A stretch of DNA of 64,000 bases from Neofusicoccum parvum (Eukaryota; Ascomycota; Dothideomycetes; Botryosphaeriales; Botryosphaeriaceae). Position numbers and translations under genes: made by a program. The notes under the pieces were generated by a model. It saw nothing but the letters and a program-made list of their open reading frames with translations. It ran no database searches and was not told the origin of the DNA. Shown here piece by piece: positions 33,603 through 45,739 of the stretch (its first letter is position 1; each line of letters begins with the position of its first letter). Location: assembly GCA_020912385.1 (NCBI GenBank), contig CP087210.1:2294001-2358000 (forward strand). The letters run 5' to 3'.

Positions 33603-33609
33603 TATAAAA
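33603..33609 (+). promoter_or_regulatory. TATA box of the small hydrophilic protein gene
   Basis: TATAAAA, 132 nt before the ATG at 33741, followed by a CT/CA-rich leader typical of strongly expressed fungal genes. Confidence 0.6.
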
Positions 33610-33740
33610 ACACCGCTCTCAACGGCCGCTGCCTGGTGCACCACAATTCTCTGCGATACCCTCACCTTGCTACTCTTCTTCACACACCCCCAACTGTCTA
33701 CACCCAGCTCTTCCTCACCAATCCACACACCACCGCAACC

Positions 33741-34221
33741 ATGAGCTCCAACGTCGGTTCCAAGAACATCTACGAGGACGGCGACCAGAAGAACGCGCCC
33801 GCCGACCAAGTCAACGACGCCGAGCGCTTCAAGGAGGGCAAGCCCAACAGCCATCTGGCTCTCGACTCCAGTACGTCGTGGCATCCAGCCCACCCCAGCC
33901 GCCAACGAGCACATGCTAACACGCCTCCGCCGCAGAGGACAGCCGCACCATCGCGAACAAGCTCGCGCGCGAGGAGCAGCGCGAGGAGCAGTCCGGCCCA
34001 GAGGACATCGAGGCCATCCAGTACGAGCAGGACGCAACGCTGCCGGTACGTCCCGACCCCACCAACCCACAAGTTTTCCCCAGTGACCATGTATCTGACG
34101 CCACCGACAGGCCAAGTCCCACGGCAACAAGCCCAGCAGGGGCGCCGTCATCGACCAGCAGCTGCGCGAGGAGGACGAGCAGGCCCTGAAGGACAAGGGC
34201 TCGTGGGGTCCGACGCAGTAG
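33741..34221 (+). CDS. Small hydrophilic conserved-looking protein
   Basis: Exons 33741-33870, 33936-34045 and 34111-34221 (two 65-nt introns) give 116 residues. The protein has almost no hydrophobic core. It is rich in Glu, Asp, Gln, Lys and Asn, with helical stretches such as KLAREEQREEQSGPEDIEA and DQQLREEDEQALKDKG. It is probably soluble and partly disordered. Three in-frame canonical introns, a good TATA box and a CT-rich leader make it a real and possibly strongly expressed gene. I do not recognise the family. Confidence 0.8.
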
Positions 34222-34890
34222 AGAATTCGTCTCGGCTTCGAAAAATGTTTAGAACAGATTCCAAGAGTTACACACCGATCGGGTCTTGTTCGGTATGGCG
34301 TCATTGAAGATTAGGGTCTTCCAACATTCGGCCTGAGGGTCGTCTTGTATTACTAGTATGCGTTTGCATGGAAAAGCGGGTCTGCGCGAGAGTAGGCATA
34401 CTCCGGCGGGCGGGAATGAAATGACGATTTGATGCGAAAAGTTCGATCTCTGCGTGACGCTGGAATATTGAAAACTATCCTGCTGCCCAGACAGTTCAGT
34501 TCCTCGTCGCGATGTGTGGGCCCAATGGATCGCAAAAGAACTGGAGCTTTTCAGCTCAGATAAAACTCGCTCATGGTCAGTTGGAGCATTGGCTTGGATG
34601 CAGAGACGCTATGGTTTAATTACCAAATCTGTTCTGATAAATGTTCCAGCTACCCTCGCAGGTGCTTGCTTTTTCACGCGTACTGCCGACTAAATCACCT
34701 CTCCTCGCACTACCATTTCTTCTGCAACCCACTTCACAGAGACGAAGATGATGAGGATCTTAAGATTCTATTACGCTTGAACGCTATCTCTGCCGCTGAT
34801 ATACTACAACACAATCCTACAAATGCTTGGTATCGTGACACATAAAAACCAACCCAGCCACGCAACCGCCACATCCTCCGTCCCCCAACC
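34222..34890. other. Intergenic between convergent genes
   Basis: About 670 bases with no gene seen. The composition is more AT-rich than the coding sequence on either side. Confidence 0.55.
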
Positions 34891-36909
34891 CTACAACATG
34901 AACAAAAACCCTCCCCTCCGCCCCTTCCCCGCCCTCCCCACCAACGGCACCGCCCCATCCTCCTCCTCCCCCACCCTCCGCGCATTCTCCCTCGCCAACA
35001 CCCACCGCAGCACCGCCGCCAGCACCCCCACGCCCGCCATGCACCCCGCGCACGCCCCCATCCCCCTGGCGTAGTAGGGCGCGTCAGCGGCCGGGAAAAG
35101 CCTTGTGCCGACCAGCGGGCCGCACTGGCCGACGACGTTGAGGACGGCGAGGCCGGCGCCGCGGCCGGACGCGCTGCGCTGGTTGTTCAGCGTCCAGGCG
35201 ATGATGAGGGTGACGGCGCTGAAGAAGCCGGCGGTGGCCGGGTACAGGGCAGCGTAGCGGAGGGTGTGGGCGATGTTGCGGTGCGGGGTGGAGGAGGCGG
35301 CTGGGGATGTGGCGGCGCGGGCGCCGAGGGCGGCGATGAGGGCGAAGGATGAGGCGGCGAGGCAGGCGTGGAAGATGAGGTAGGGGGAGCGGGCGCGGGA
35401 GCGGTCGGAGGCGTGGGCGGTGAGGAGGACGGAGGCGAAGGCGACGAGGTAGGGCGGCGCGGAGAGGGCTTGGGAGGTGAGGGCGGAGTGGCCCATTTCT
35501 TGGATGATGGTGGGGAGGAAGACGGGGACGGAGGAGAAGGCGATGTTGCAGGCGAAGAACATGAGCTGCGTGGGCGTTAGTGGGGGGATGTTGAGGGGTG
35601 GAGGAGAAACGACGCACGGCGGTAAGGTAGCATTTGGGGTCCGTTAGTGTTTTGAGGACCTCCCTGAAGTCTACGCCTTTTTTGACGGCGCCAGAACTCC
35701 TCATTCTGATACCCTCTTCATCCGTCTGCACAGCGCCCTCGTCCCTCTCTTTTCGTAATCTTAGTACTGCGACTTCCCTCTGTCTAGGGGTTAGCCATCT
35801 CGCCTCTCCTGGCCCATCGGGCACAAAGCTCCACGCCCAGACTGCAACAAACAAGCTTGGAAACCCCTCGATTAAAAACAACAGGCGCCAGGGTGCCCAG
35901 GGGCCCCCTTCGCCTAGCTTGGTGATAAGCCAGGCCAAACTGCTGGCAAAGGAGGTGGAGAGCGGTGCTGCGGAAATGAAGAGACCGGTGCGAAAAGCCA
36001 GCTCATCGCGACGGAAGAAGAAAGACAGATAGAATGGAACACCAGGGCCGAAAGCGGCTTCGCTAACGCCGAGGAGGGCGCGTAGGACGAGGAGTGAAGT
36101 GAAGGAGGTGCTGAGAGATTGAAGCGAGGCGAGCAGGCCCCAGCTGAAGACGCAAATGGGTATGTAGATGTGTGGTGGCACGAGGCGGTACCTGAGAGCG
36201 GGTTAGCACTGCCTCAGCCAAAGAAAAATGCAACCAAAGCAAATCGACGAGATCTAAAGACAAATGGAAAGCGATGGAGCCATACATCAACGTCATCCAC
36301 TCAAACACAATGTACGTGACATAAAACGCCGTGAGCAGCCATTCGTATTGGTTCGAGCTGAGATTCAGGTCTCTCGACATGCCCGCGACCTTGGCATTGC
36401 CGATATCTGCACCGAGCCGCATTAGCCTTCCGCCCACCAGCCCAGTCGCTCCTCGCGCAAGACATACTCGACCGATCCAGGAAGCTCAGCATGTACAGCA
36501 GCCCCATGAACAGCACCAGTCGCCGGTCCAGCCGCTTCAGCACCGCCCTCTCCTCGTCCGGCGTGTACAATTCATAGTCCTGCACCGTATCCGCGCGCCG
36601 CCCGGGCAGGAAGCGCTTCTCCTCCCCCTCGCCGTCGTCCTCCTCGTCGTCGTCTCCGTCCTCGTAGCAGTTGCTGCTGTGTCGTGACCGGCCGCCCAGC
36701 GGCTGCAGCCGTATGCCGCGCTGCCCGTCCGTCTCCTCGCCCCATTCGACGTCGACGTCCGGCTCGGGGTGGTCGAGATCGAGTTCGCGCTCGAGGGCGG
36801 CCTCGCTGTCGTCGCTCGTGCCGGGGGGCGTGGGGCGGTGCGAGGAGGAGGAGGAAGACGAGGATGCGGAGGAGCTGGCGTGCGCTGCGGGTGCGGACGC
36901 GGGCGCCAT
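34891..36909 (-). CDS. MFS transporter with long acidic N-terminus
   Basis: Exons 36909-36468, 36406-36286, 36191-35618 and 35565-34891 (introns 61, 94 and 52 nt) give 603 residues. The first 120 residues are Ser-rich and then acidic (DGDDDEEDDGEGEE), probably cytosolic and disordered. The MFS part starts at ERAVLKRLDRRLVLFMGLLY and FLDRSNIGNAKVAGM. It continues with YVTYIVFEWMTLMYRLVPP, RALLGVSEAAFGPGVPFY, the APWRLLFLIEG signature and a second half with several helices ending near VLAAVLRWVLARENARR. This matches the anion:cation symporter family, like the MFS gene at 17-19 kb. The substrate is unknown. The 94-nt intron begins GTATGG, a weaker donor, but it restores the conserved TLMYRLVPP. 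Confidence 0.9.
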
Positions 36910-37803
36910 GCCAGGAAAGGGAACGGACGAAGCTTCTTCGGGGCGAAGAAGCTTTCTCTTTCGGCTGTCGTTATCGCGCGCAAGCAGGGGGGAGGAGGGT
37001 TGTCGGCGGGCGATTGGGAAGGGGAGCTGGCAGCTACCCCGGTCGCTGTCGGTGTCGCGGCAGAGACATGATTCAGGCGGGCGGGTCGCTCTGGCGGCGC
37101 GTCATGCTTGCGTGCTCGCGCTAATGCACCCCACAACGCTGTGTGGCTTGCCGTGTGCCGGATGCCGGCTGGACGGCGATGCGTTTCTTTGATGCTGTAG
37201 AGGGTCTGGTTAAGGTTGTGTCAGCCTGTGCGTAATGGCCCGGTCCCGGGGCCGTTCTACTCGATCGAGCAGGGTTCGGCTGTTGGATGCTAAGCGCGCC
37301 GCATGCAGTAAGATCCCAAGGCATTGCAGGGCGATCATCTGCTGGATGTTAGTATCTGCCCTGCTGAATATCCTTCTGTGTCTGAGCAGATGCTCGGTAC
37401 CCGTGATACTTCTGCAAAAAGAAAATGCTTCACCCAGTCTTGCACTTGAGAATGTTTGGAGTTTATTTGGGCTATAAACCTTTGCAGTGCAGTATCAAAA
37501 TGCAATTAAGCATGTGCTAAGTAATGCCTTTGTGCTGTTCAATAAAACCACGATGTGCTCTGATGCCCTCGCCTTTGCCGTCTTAGAAACCACCTTAAGG
37601 ATTGCGACCCCTGCTACTCCGTGGCGATAGCAAACTTTCTGCAACAGCAAAAGTACCTCCCGAGAATGCGAGTCGACAAAAAGCAACCCTGCGAACTCTC
37701 AAGCAACCTGTCGCAGACCACAGAACCGTAAGCCATTGGTATAGAACAGAACCCGATCTCGGAGCCGCCGCTGAACGTGTATGTCGTCATGCCTTCGAGG
37801 GAA
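36910..37803. other. Intergenic, no gene recognised
   Basis: About 900 bases between two same-strand genes, with only short frames. The MFS-proximal 300 bases are GC-rich. Confidence 0.55.
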
Positions 37804-39226
37804 TTAAGTCGAGTCGTAACCCTGACCCTCGTCCTCCGTCGTCTGCCTGTCGTAATAGTCCATGACCATCTTGAGAACTCTCATCTTCGCCCTGCAGTGC
37901 ATCACGAGAATGGCGATGGTGATGGTGGTCCAGACGTCATACTCGGCCTTGGCCATGTTGTTCCAGGAAAACGCGTGGATGCGAGGCTCAGCATAGCCGT
38001 CATCTTCATCTTCCAATGCGACAAGGCAGATCATCAGGTTGCTGACAATAATGCCGTAGATGGTGGGAGGGTCGCAGAGTTCGTCGACACGGATCACCTC
38101 TCCGTTCTCGTCCTGGCCTTCCGTGACGGCGAGGTTGTCCAGCCATTCCTGCTTGAGCTTGACAAGGCGCTTGACCATCTTCCTCTCCAGCAGTGCAGGA
38201 TCAACATCCTCTGGACCAGAGAGAATGGCCAGGGTGGGAGTGATGTCGGATACGCCGGCGTCTTTGAAAGCCCACTTCATGTAGTGCTTCATTTCACGAC
38301 CAATCAGCTCCTGCGGCTGGCGTGAGGGCGGGGTCTCGACCTCCTCCAGGGTAGCATCGCGAGCCTTCGAGGCTACCATGAGGAGTGAGCGGAATGCTTT
38401 CATAGCTGTGTATACAGGTCAGCACAAGTCCGTGAAGTGAGATCAGGCTCAGACACAACTCACCTCTGAACTGATTCTCAGAGAGCGCCTTGATGTACTC
38501 ATCCTGGGGCTTGTTGGCGAAAAGAACCCGAGGGAACGAGTCAAAGCTGTGCTTCCAGGTTGCGGGGAATAGCGGCTCCCAGCCACGCATGGTGAGCTTC
38601 AGATAGACTTTGATTGGGTCGTCGGCCCAGCCAATCTCGCGCATCGTCAAAGCATCTTCCTGGCGCTTGGCCCGGACCTTCTGAACCTCAATGGCCTTCA
38701 AGTCTGTCTCGTCGAATTCCTTGGTAGGCTGTATGATCGTTTTGTCATCAGCTCGGCCCCTCTTTGACTCGGGCGAGCTGAAGTGAGCCAGTAGCTTTTT
38801 GATGGTGCTGGTCTCCTTGACCGGGCTATCCTGTTCAGCAACCTTGCTGGTAATGTATCCCCATTCATCGCTGTCAGAGTCCTCGGCACGCGGATCGCGC
38901 ACGAACGGGATGGCTGCGTCCTGGGCGAACGGGCTGTCGAGACCAAGTGAGTCCGAGGAACCATCCTTCTCTCTAAGGTAAGTGGAAGGCGGAGTGGCGT
39001 ATGTAATGGCTCTGCCAGTCGGAGTCTTGAAGCGCTTGTTGGACCTGTCACTCAGGGCTGGAGTGAGGACGCGCTTGCCGTTGGCATTGATCTGAGGTGG
39101 GGTCACGTGCTGGCGAGAAGTCGCAGTAGGGGTGGTGCGACGGCGCGGCGAACTCTGATTACTCGAGGTACTTCCTGGTGTGAGAAGACCTAAGATAGTC
39201 TTGTGCAATTGTCCGAAGAGCGACAT
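37804..39226 (-). CDS. Conserved fungal protein of unknown function
   Basis: Exons 39226-38464 and 38405-37804 (58-nt intron) give 454 residues. I start at MSLFGQLHKT; an ATG 60 nt upstream would add a hydrophobic stretch unlike the rest. The first 160 residues are Ser/Thr/Pro-rich and look disordered, with several basic SP sites. The second half looks globular, with a well-formed block containing GWADDPIKVYLKLTMRGWEP and FPATWKHSFDSFPRVLF, then a helical C-terminus. I do not recognise a domain. The contrast between a disordered N-terminus and a compact C-terminal half is typical of chromatin- or signalling-associated proteins, but no function is claimed. Confidence 0.82.
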
Positions 39227-39946
39227 GATGATGACCGAGGCGTGGATAGTTGTCGCGATCAGACACAAAGTGGACTCGAGGTGCAAGTGTGATGCCGGAG
39301 CGACAAAGATTCCGAGCTAGAGCAGACAAAGAAGCTGCTGGTACGATGAAATGGGGATGCAGAGCTGACGGATTGAGTGCCGCGAGACGGAAGCGGCGAG
39401 GAACAAAGACGGAGGAGTTGAGTTCATGGAGGGAGCAAGAAGATGAGTGGGTTGAAGAATGAAATGCGACAATGGCGATTGTCGCCCATTGAGGCTGGGC
39501 ACAGCGCTAGCATGTCCGTGCGGCACAATGGACGAGGGAGTCGCGTGAAAGTGAGAGCAGCAGTGAAGTGAAGGTGAGGTGTCGGCGAGAGAGACGCGTT
39601 GTCCTGACGCGCCAGGCGTGCATGTGACGTAGCCAGTCTCGGCAAAGCTGCCGCCCGCCACCGCTTCCGGCCTCCGCCTCGACCAACCTCAACCCGCCAT
39701 CGCCCTCGCTGTGTCACCACCATGCAACAACACTCAAGCATTCCATCGGCAGTCACGAGCTCACACGTCGCCGCCCGAGTCCGAGTGCCGGAGCCTTTCT
39801 CATGGAGCATCTTTCCATTGTTTTAATGTCCAAATGTATCTCACTAGAAACCGACCGAAATCCAACTATGCAACTGTTCAAATTACGTTTCGAGCTTGCA
39901 CCTCATTGACTCCCGCATCCCATCCATCAACCAGTTTGTGCTGCGC
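39227..39946. other. Intergenic, no gene recognised
   Basis: About 720 bases upstream of the previous gene. Frames on both strands are short and unconvincing. Confidence 0.55.
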
Positions 39947-40386
39947 TCAGTACAGTCCAACACAGATGTCACCACGGACGCGGGCCGTCAAGTGAATCTC
40001 CGCCTCGAGGTCGAGCTTGATGCCGACGAGCAGCGCGGCGTCCTTGGGCTTGCCCTCGGCGTCGGTGGCGCCCTTGAGCAGCGAGCCTGTCGGGTACATA
40101 TCCATCAGTATCGTGGAATCAAAGAAGTTCTCGTCTACACGAATGACCATGTAAGATTGCGGGCCCCCGACGGAAAGTGCTCGTTGTGAGTGTGTCTTGG
40201 AAGATCTGTCTACTTACCAGCGGGCTGGCTGAGGTTGCTCGACTGAGGGGGAGTCGGGAGGTGCTCGGCAGCCGGGTGGGCCAGAGCAACGTTCTTGGGC
40301 CTGCGGCCACCGCGGGCTTGGCCGTCGGCGGAGGAGGTGTCGGAGGCGTAGTTCCTCTCAGCAAGAGCCTCGGTGGTGCTGCTCAT
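39947..40386 (-). CDS. Small conserved-looking protein with uORF in its leader
   Basis: Exons 40386-40218 and 40134-39947 (83-nt intron, donor GTAAGT, acceptor TGTAG) give 118 residues. The N-terminal half is polar and low in hydrophobics (SSADGQARGGRRPKNVALAH). The C-terminal half looks folded: FFDSTILMDMYPTGSLLKG, then a strand-rich end LEAEIHLTARVRGDICVGLY. This small two-part layout suggests a conserved fungal protein, but I do not recognise a named family. A TATA-like box and a seven-codon upstream frame lie in the leader. Confidence 0.78.
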
Positions 40387-40435
40387 GGTATCAGTGTCAA
40401 CGAAGCCCGAGGGTTCAAGACGTGCGAGGGAGCTC

Positions 40436-40456
40436 CTACGGGTTGGTGGTGGCCAT
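40436..40456 (-). promoter_or_regulatory. Short upstream open reading frame
   Basis: ATG, five codons (Ala-Thr-Thr-Asn-Pro) and a TAG stop, ending 49 nt before the main ATG of the 118-residue protein. It lies between the TATA-like box and the start, so it is probably in the leader and may lower or condition translation. Confidence 0.5.
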
Positions 40457-40569
40457 TGTGGTGATTGGTGATTGGTGAGGGTGTTGGGTGTTGAAGAATG
40501 CTGCTGACTGGACTGGACTGGAAAGATGCTCCGATGAGTCTGCTGGTGTCAGAGCGGCCGGAGGACTGT

Positions 40570-40577
40570 CTTTTATA
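40570..40577 (-). promoter_or_regulatory. TATA-like box of the small conserved-looking protein gene
   Basis: TATAAAAG on the minus strand, about 185 nt before the main ATG and about 115 nt before the uORF. Confidence 0.45.
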
Positions 40578-41591
40578 CAAGAAGACCTCGGCCAAAATGT
40601 GGTAGTACGGTGCCGGTATTTCACATCGGCTTTCGGCCTCTGAGTTGGCACTGCAAAAGCAACCTGGTATGCATTGCGGCATGCCCTTCATCCCGACAAT
40701 TATCGTTCGATCAAGCCAACAAATCACTCTTGCTAACAGAAAGCAGAGCCGATCACCTAGCGTGGTGTTCTGTCCAAGGAGACGGCTCTTTGCTTGCCCC
40801 AAACAGGCAAGGTAGCCCAGGCGGCCAGCGGTTGTCGGGATCAGGGCGCATTCCTGAAACCCGAACGGCATTGGCCAACGCCGCGTCGCTGACCAGAGTG
40901 TCTCCTGACATTTTCTAGGATATGGCCGCTTGGGACGACCCAGGAACGCGGCTGAAGAGAAAAAGAAAAAAGACCTCGAGCTTTAGCGTCGGCCCGACCA
41001 CGGTCGTGCGTCCAATTGTGTAACCTCGCGGCCCTGGGAGCTAACTTTAGTGGATGCGGCCCGTCCCGCTATTGTAAAGGCTCCACCGGTCTGAGGGGGC
41101 CTTGCACAGCCTTGCAGAAATGCACGTAAGGGTGTGCAACATTGGCTTGATGTCAGGCCACATCCGCACTCCGCACGCAATGTGGCTCCCGATGTGCGTC
41201 AAGGATCCACGATCCTGCCGTTCCCCGCCTCGGCCTTCTCGCCCGACCCATTGGGTGCTCCGGCTAACGCGCCTCAAATGCAACGAATATGCTTTTATCA
41301 GGCGACAGGCCTAGCGCTCCATTCGTCCGGACGTCCTTGGTAAAAACCGCGCTCTGTCAGATCCCAGATCTGCCGCAGTCCAGGCCTGCCCGCCACCGTA
41401 TCACTGCATCCTGCGCTTACGACGTTCTCCACTTCCAAGTTCGCCATCCCTTGTACAGGCGACTCGCCGCTGATCATGAGATACGCAAACACTCAAATGC
41501 AATTCTCTCCTTAGTGCGGACGCGCACATAGGGTATCACTTACCGCCAGTTTCTTCTCTCTCTCTTTCCTTTCGACCGCTTCGACGACCTT
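40578..41591. other. Intergenic between divergent genes
   Basis: About 1 kb with no gene recognised. The last 60 bases are CT-rich and probably the leader of the following gene. Confidence 0.5.
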
Positions 41592-44190
41592 ATGGTCGTG
41601 TCTATGCTCTTGGCGCTTTCAAGCTGCCCTGCCATGTTGGGAACGCAAGAAGCCATCCGCCAGAGCCAGGCGAAGGAGAAGCGGGAGGAGCACCGCGCCC
41701 GAAGGTGTAACCTCATTGTCGGCTGCGTCAGGACCTCCCTCAAAGGCCGTGAGATCAATGGCAAGAAGATTGTGCTCAGAGACTCCAAGGTGCCTCCACC
41801 GTTCTTCTGTATTGCTAGGATAGTCAATTGACATGTCATCTCCACGATAGCTGTACATCGATGTCGGCAACACATCTGAGTCCGACGAATCTGCCGGCCA
41901 TCCCTTCGCGGGCTACTACCTCCCTTATCCAGACTCCGAATACGAAGGCCTCGTCAGCACTATCACACATGTAGCTCCGATTCTCAACTGGATCTACATT
42001 GACAAGGACACGTACGAGGTGAAGTATGGGGTCCGTGACAATGCACAACCCCACCTCACAGGGCCGTTCGACTGCACCCGGCAAGACCGGAGACTCACAT
42101 TCGAGGACTGGGAAGGGTTTGTGGCCGTCGAAGAGACCCCCACAATCTGGGCCCTGTACTTCGACCGTGATGACAACGGCTTGAAGGGGAAGGTCGAACG
42201 CAGCAAGAAGGTGCTGGAGGTAGTCCTGACGCGGCAGGAGCGGAAGAAGGAGAAAGAAGAAGCTCAGCAACCCAAAGTCACCGACAAGGAGAAGCACGAG
42301 CAAGCTGGCGACCACCAGGCTGCGTACATTCAAGGCGCCTCTGGTGGAGAAAGCACCGCTCAAGATGCTCAGAGCGGCGCAGGCAAGGAGTCAGCACAGC
42401 CGCACGTCCTGCCAGCAGCCGACCTCGCGAAGCTAAAGATCGGAAATACGGGACCTTCGTCAGTCTCGTCGGACCACCTGGAAGGCACTGTCAGCTCTCC
42501 GACGGAACCGTGGGGAGCGGCATCCATGTGGTCTAATCAGGAGCAGCAGGCTGCCTCTGGTGCTGCAAGCCACTTGGCGCCGTTCACTCCGAGCAGTTCA
42601 ATCTATGGGGATGAAGATACAGTTACCGCTCCGCCTGCTGAGGGGCCGGAAGAGAGCACTCCGAGACGGCATGCTTACCACAAGGCGTACGTCGAGGACG
42701 AGGAGTCCGGAGCCGTTGAAGCCGTTTCGGTCAAAAAGAACGGCCAGCCTGCACCCACGGATCCTTTTGTCACCACCGAAGCACAGCCGGAGTCCAAATT
42801 TTCCGGAAACACCTCCAAACGCAACGATTCGGTGGCATTGGATGTTGCTGCTGGTGCCGAATTGAAGCCAGAGCACGAAGATGTAGACGTCTCGATCTCA
42901 AGCCACCATCAGCCCACAGAGGTCCAAGCGTCTCATCAACATGAGATTGGAACGGAGAAGCATACTCAAGTGGAGCTAATCAAGGAAAATCCTGCTGAGG
43001 AGAAGCTTGTAGAGGAGAAGCATGCTGAAGAAAGGGCCACAGACGCTGCGCAGGGCGAGCAGCCAGCGGAGATTCCATCAACAAGCACAGTCGAGGCCAA
43101 CGAGAGCATTCCTTCGAACATTGTCGCCCAGGAACCGAAGGTAGCAGACATCCCACCGCCTGTGACAACAGTACCTTGGCCAGATACGCCGCTCACAGAC
43201 CAGAAGACTTCACCAAATTCTGACCTCCAGGTTTCTCACGTGGATGAGAGCGCACCAGCAGCAGAACCGGCTGGCTCATCACAGGAACCTATCCAGCGTT
43301 CGGAAAACCCTGTTGAGCATACGTATGCTGCCGCTTTCGAGCCGAATCAGACTCCCGAAGAACAGGGCGTAGCTCATGCGAAAGTGTCTGAGGTGGAGAC
43401 AACGCAGGAGGACCAGCCCGATGCCAAGGCCAATGAAGTGCAGGCTACAACTGAGAAGCAAACCGAGAGGGGGCCTCAGGTCGAAGTGCCCGAGGAACCA
43501 ACTCCGACCCCTGTGGAGCAGAAACAGCAAGCAATTTTCGCCGACAAAACACCCGAAATTGATGCTGCTGAACTCCGATCTACAATAGAGAATCTGCCTG
43601 CGTGGGCCGCACTTCCGGAACCCTACTGGGATGCTGCAGCCGATACGCCCCACCGCTCGTACCCACCCATCGAGGAACACGGCGTGCCGGACAAGTCGGA
43701 GGCACGGAACTTCTCACGCCCGCAAATTCAACATGCCGAGGGGTCTCCCAAAGAGGTCCTGAAGCCCGACACAACTGGGGGTGCGGAGGAAAGTGCTGCA
43801 GACAGGACGCTGCGGGAGCAGAGCGCACCTCCAATAACGATGTCCAAGGAGCCGTACAACGTGGAGGATGATCCGACATCTGCGGACACGTCGTTGGTGG
43901 ACACATCATTCACATCACCAACGCCGTACCAGAAGGACGACGTGGGTGCAGCGGCAGACACCACGGCGGGGAAGGCATCGCTGGACACGCGGTCGAGCAT
44001 CACTCTCGGCGAGCCGGTTCTGGAAGGTAATCGAGGGCCAACCAGTCAAGCGCACGGGAAGGAGGCTGATGGATCAATGCAGAACCCCTCCACAGCGCGG
44101 CCTAGCTCCAAGTCCGGCTGGCGCACACTGACAACACGGCTGAAAATGTCGAAGGGATCTGTATTAAGGCGTTCGAAAACATCATCATAG
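41592..44190 (+). CDS. Large acidic fungal protein of unknown function
   Basis: Exons 41592-41789 and 41851-44190 (61-nt intron) give about 845 residues. An internal start at 41634 (MLGTQEAIRQSQAKEKREEH) is equally likely and fits the helical, charged N-terminus better. Residues up to about 190 look folded and conserved: EINGKKIVLRDSK, GHPFAGYYLPYPDSEYEGLV, LTGPFDCTRQDRRLTFEDWE and TIWALYFDRDDNGLKGK. The remaining 650 residues are low-complexity, with many EKHxE/EEKLVEEKHAEE, Pro, Ser and Thr stretches and a basic C-terminus (TTRLKMSKGSVLRRSK). It is probably a disordered scaffold or cortical protein. The family is not recognised. Confidence 0.82.
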
Positions 44191-45739
44191 GGACTGCATT
44201 GGGGGAGCATGCTTAGGCCACTTTCGGCAAGATTGACAGTATATACCAATCGACTTTCTTCACACGGCCCGACGAGACCCTGATGACGTGCCAGCATGGC
44301 CCGCTCGACGCTCCAGAACAGCACGCAGTAGCTTGGTGGCCTTGGGCGCCGACGCAGCCATCCTACCCGCCGCGCCGCCGTGCCGTCGCCGTGCTGACCG
44401 GTGCGTGGAGTGTCGCAGCGCGTGGAAGGCCGAGCCGAGCAGCAGAGCCAGGGTCGCACACCTCTTCTCACGCCACCATGCTCCAGCAGTCCGCAACGCC
44501 ACTGCGCTGGCCGTGATACCAATTGCTGTGAAACGCTTGCTGAACCTTATTCCGCGCCTCGCAAAAGCGAGCTGTCACCTCACGCTCCGCCAGCACGGCG
44601 CTTCGGCGGTGGGACAGGGACACGTGCAGCGAGACCAGGAAATCGTGAGGCTACCGCTGACAATTTGCTATTCCACTCCGCCCAAAGCATCCGCCAAAAG
44701 CAAAGAAAGTAGGCCCCCTCCGCTGCCCCGAAACCCCCCGGATTCCCTGCGAGCTGACGTGCCCATCAACCGCTCTCCTCCAGCCACTCCCGATCACGTC
44801 AACACCAGCCCCAGTCGCACCAGGCGCCTAGGTACATGTTCCTGCAGATTGCCGACCCACGATCCACCTCCGGCATCTCGACCACACGCCCGCCCCACCA
44901 CCCCATCCGCCCTCCAATGCGAAAGCGAGGATCCCCCCCGATCGGCGGACCCGCTGTTTCTCCAGGCGCCCCCGGATCTCGGCCCTCACTCGCGCGCGTC
45001 GGAGACAGAGATCGAGGTGGATCAAGCGCCCAGAACCCCGGTGCCACTCGAGAACCAAGGTATTGGCGGCTTCCGTTTGGCTCCGCCGCCGCAGCTCCTC
45101 CTCCTTCTCATCATCTGCCGAGCACTGCCGCCGCGGCGCCGGAAGCAGGGAAGCTCGGCCGGCCGCCTCGTGCCGCGCCTCTGCTTGGGCCTTCGCGACC
45201 CTGTTTGCTCCGTGCGCCGGGGGCCGCGTGCTGCTGGTCGGCCCCGCTGGCGCAGACAGACAGTGTGGGGGTTTCTCTGAGGAGGCTTGGAGTCGCTTGC
45301 TGCCGCGCGTCGTGCAGTGCGCGCGTCACCGGCCCGTGACGGCTGTGCCGGAAGTGGTGTCTGAGATCTTGGGCCGCGGATGGCGAGTTCGACTGCGAGG
45401 TGGTCTGTGTGGATGCTGTTGGGTGGGTGCTCGGGGTCTTCGTCTGCTGGTGTTGGGGCTTCAGGGGGCGCGACGGTGCTGTTGATTATGTGACGGGGGT
45501 AGGGGTTCGTTGGAGAGGAGGAGGAGTCTTTCCACTGTTCGTCAGGCTCGGTAGGTGGTACGATGTAGGTGTCGGGGCTTAGGCGGCGCGTAGTGAAGGA
45601 CCAAGTGGACATCTGAACGGTGAGGGTGGTTTTTCATGCTGAAGTTGGCGTCTGTGTCGGACTTGCTGTTTTTGCTGATTTCTCTTGGAACCCTTCTGCA
45701 TCAGTGGGTTCTACATATTTGTTTCGTTTGTCCCGCTGG
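44191..45739. other. Intergenic, no gene recognised
   Basis: About 1.5 kb between convergent genes. A 330-codon frame at 44288-45280 is Arg/Pro/Ala-rich with no motif and is not called as a gene. Confidence 0.5.

Larger units (their letters stand above)
33266..33740. other. Intergenic with a G-rich tandem repeat and promoter
   Basis: Holds the GUA1 3' end, a short G-rich repeat at 33489-33529 and a TATA box at 33603-33609 for the next gene. Confidence 0.6.

Noticed and set aside
44288..45280. 330-codon frame in the gap before locus A
   Set aside because: It is Arg/Pro/Ser/Ala-rich with no domain, and overlapping frames of similar size exist on the other strand, as expected by chance in GC-rich DNA.
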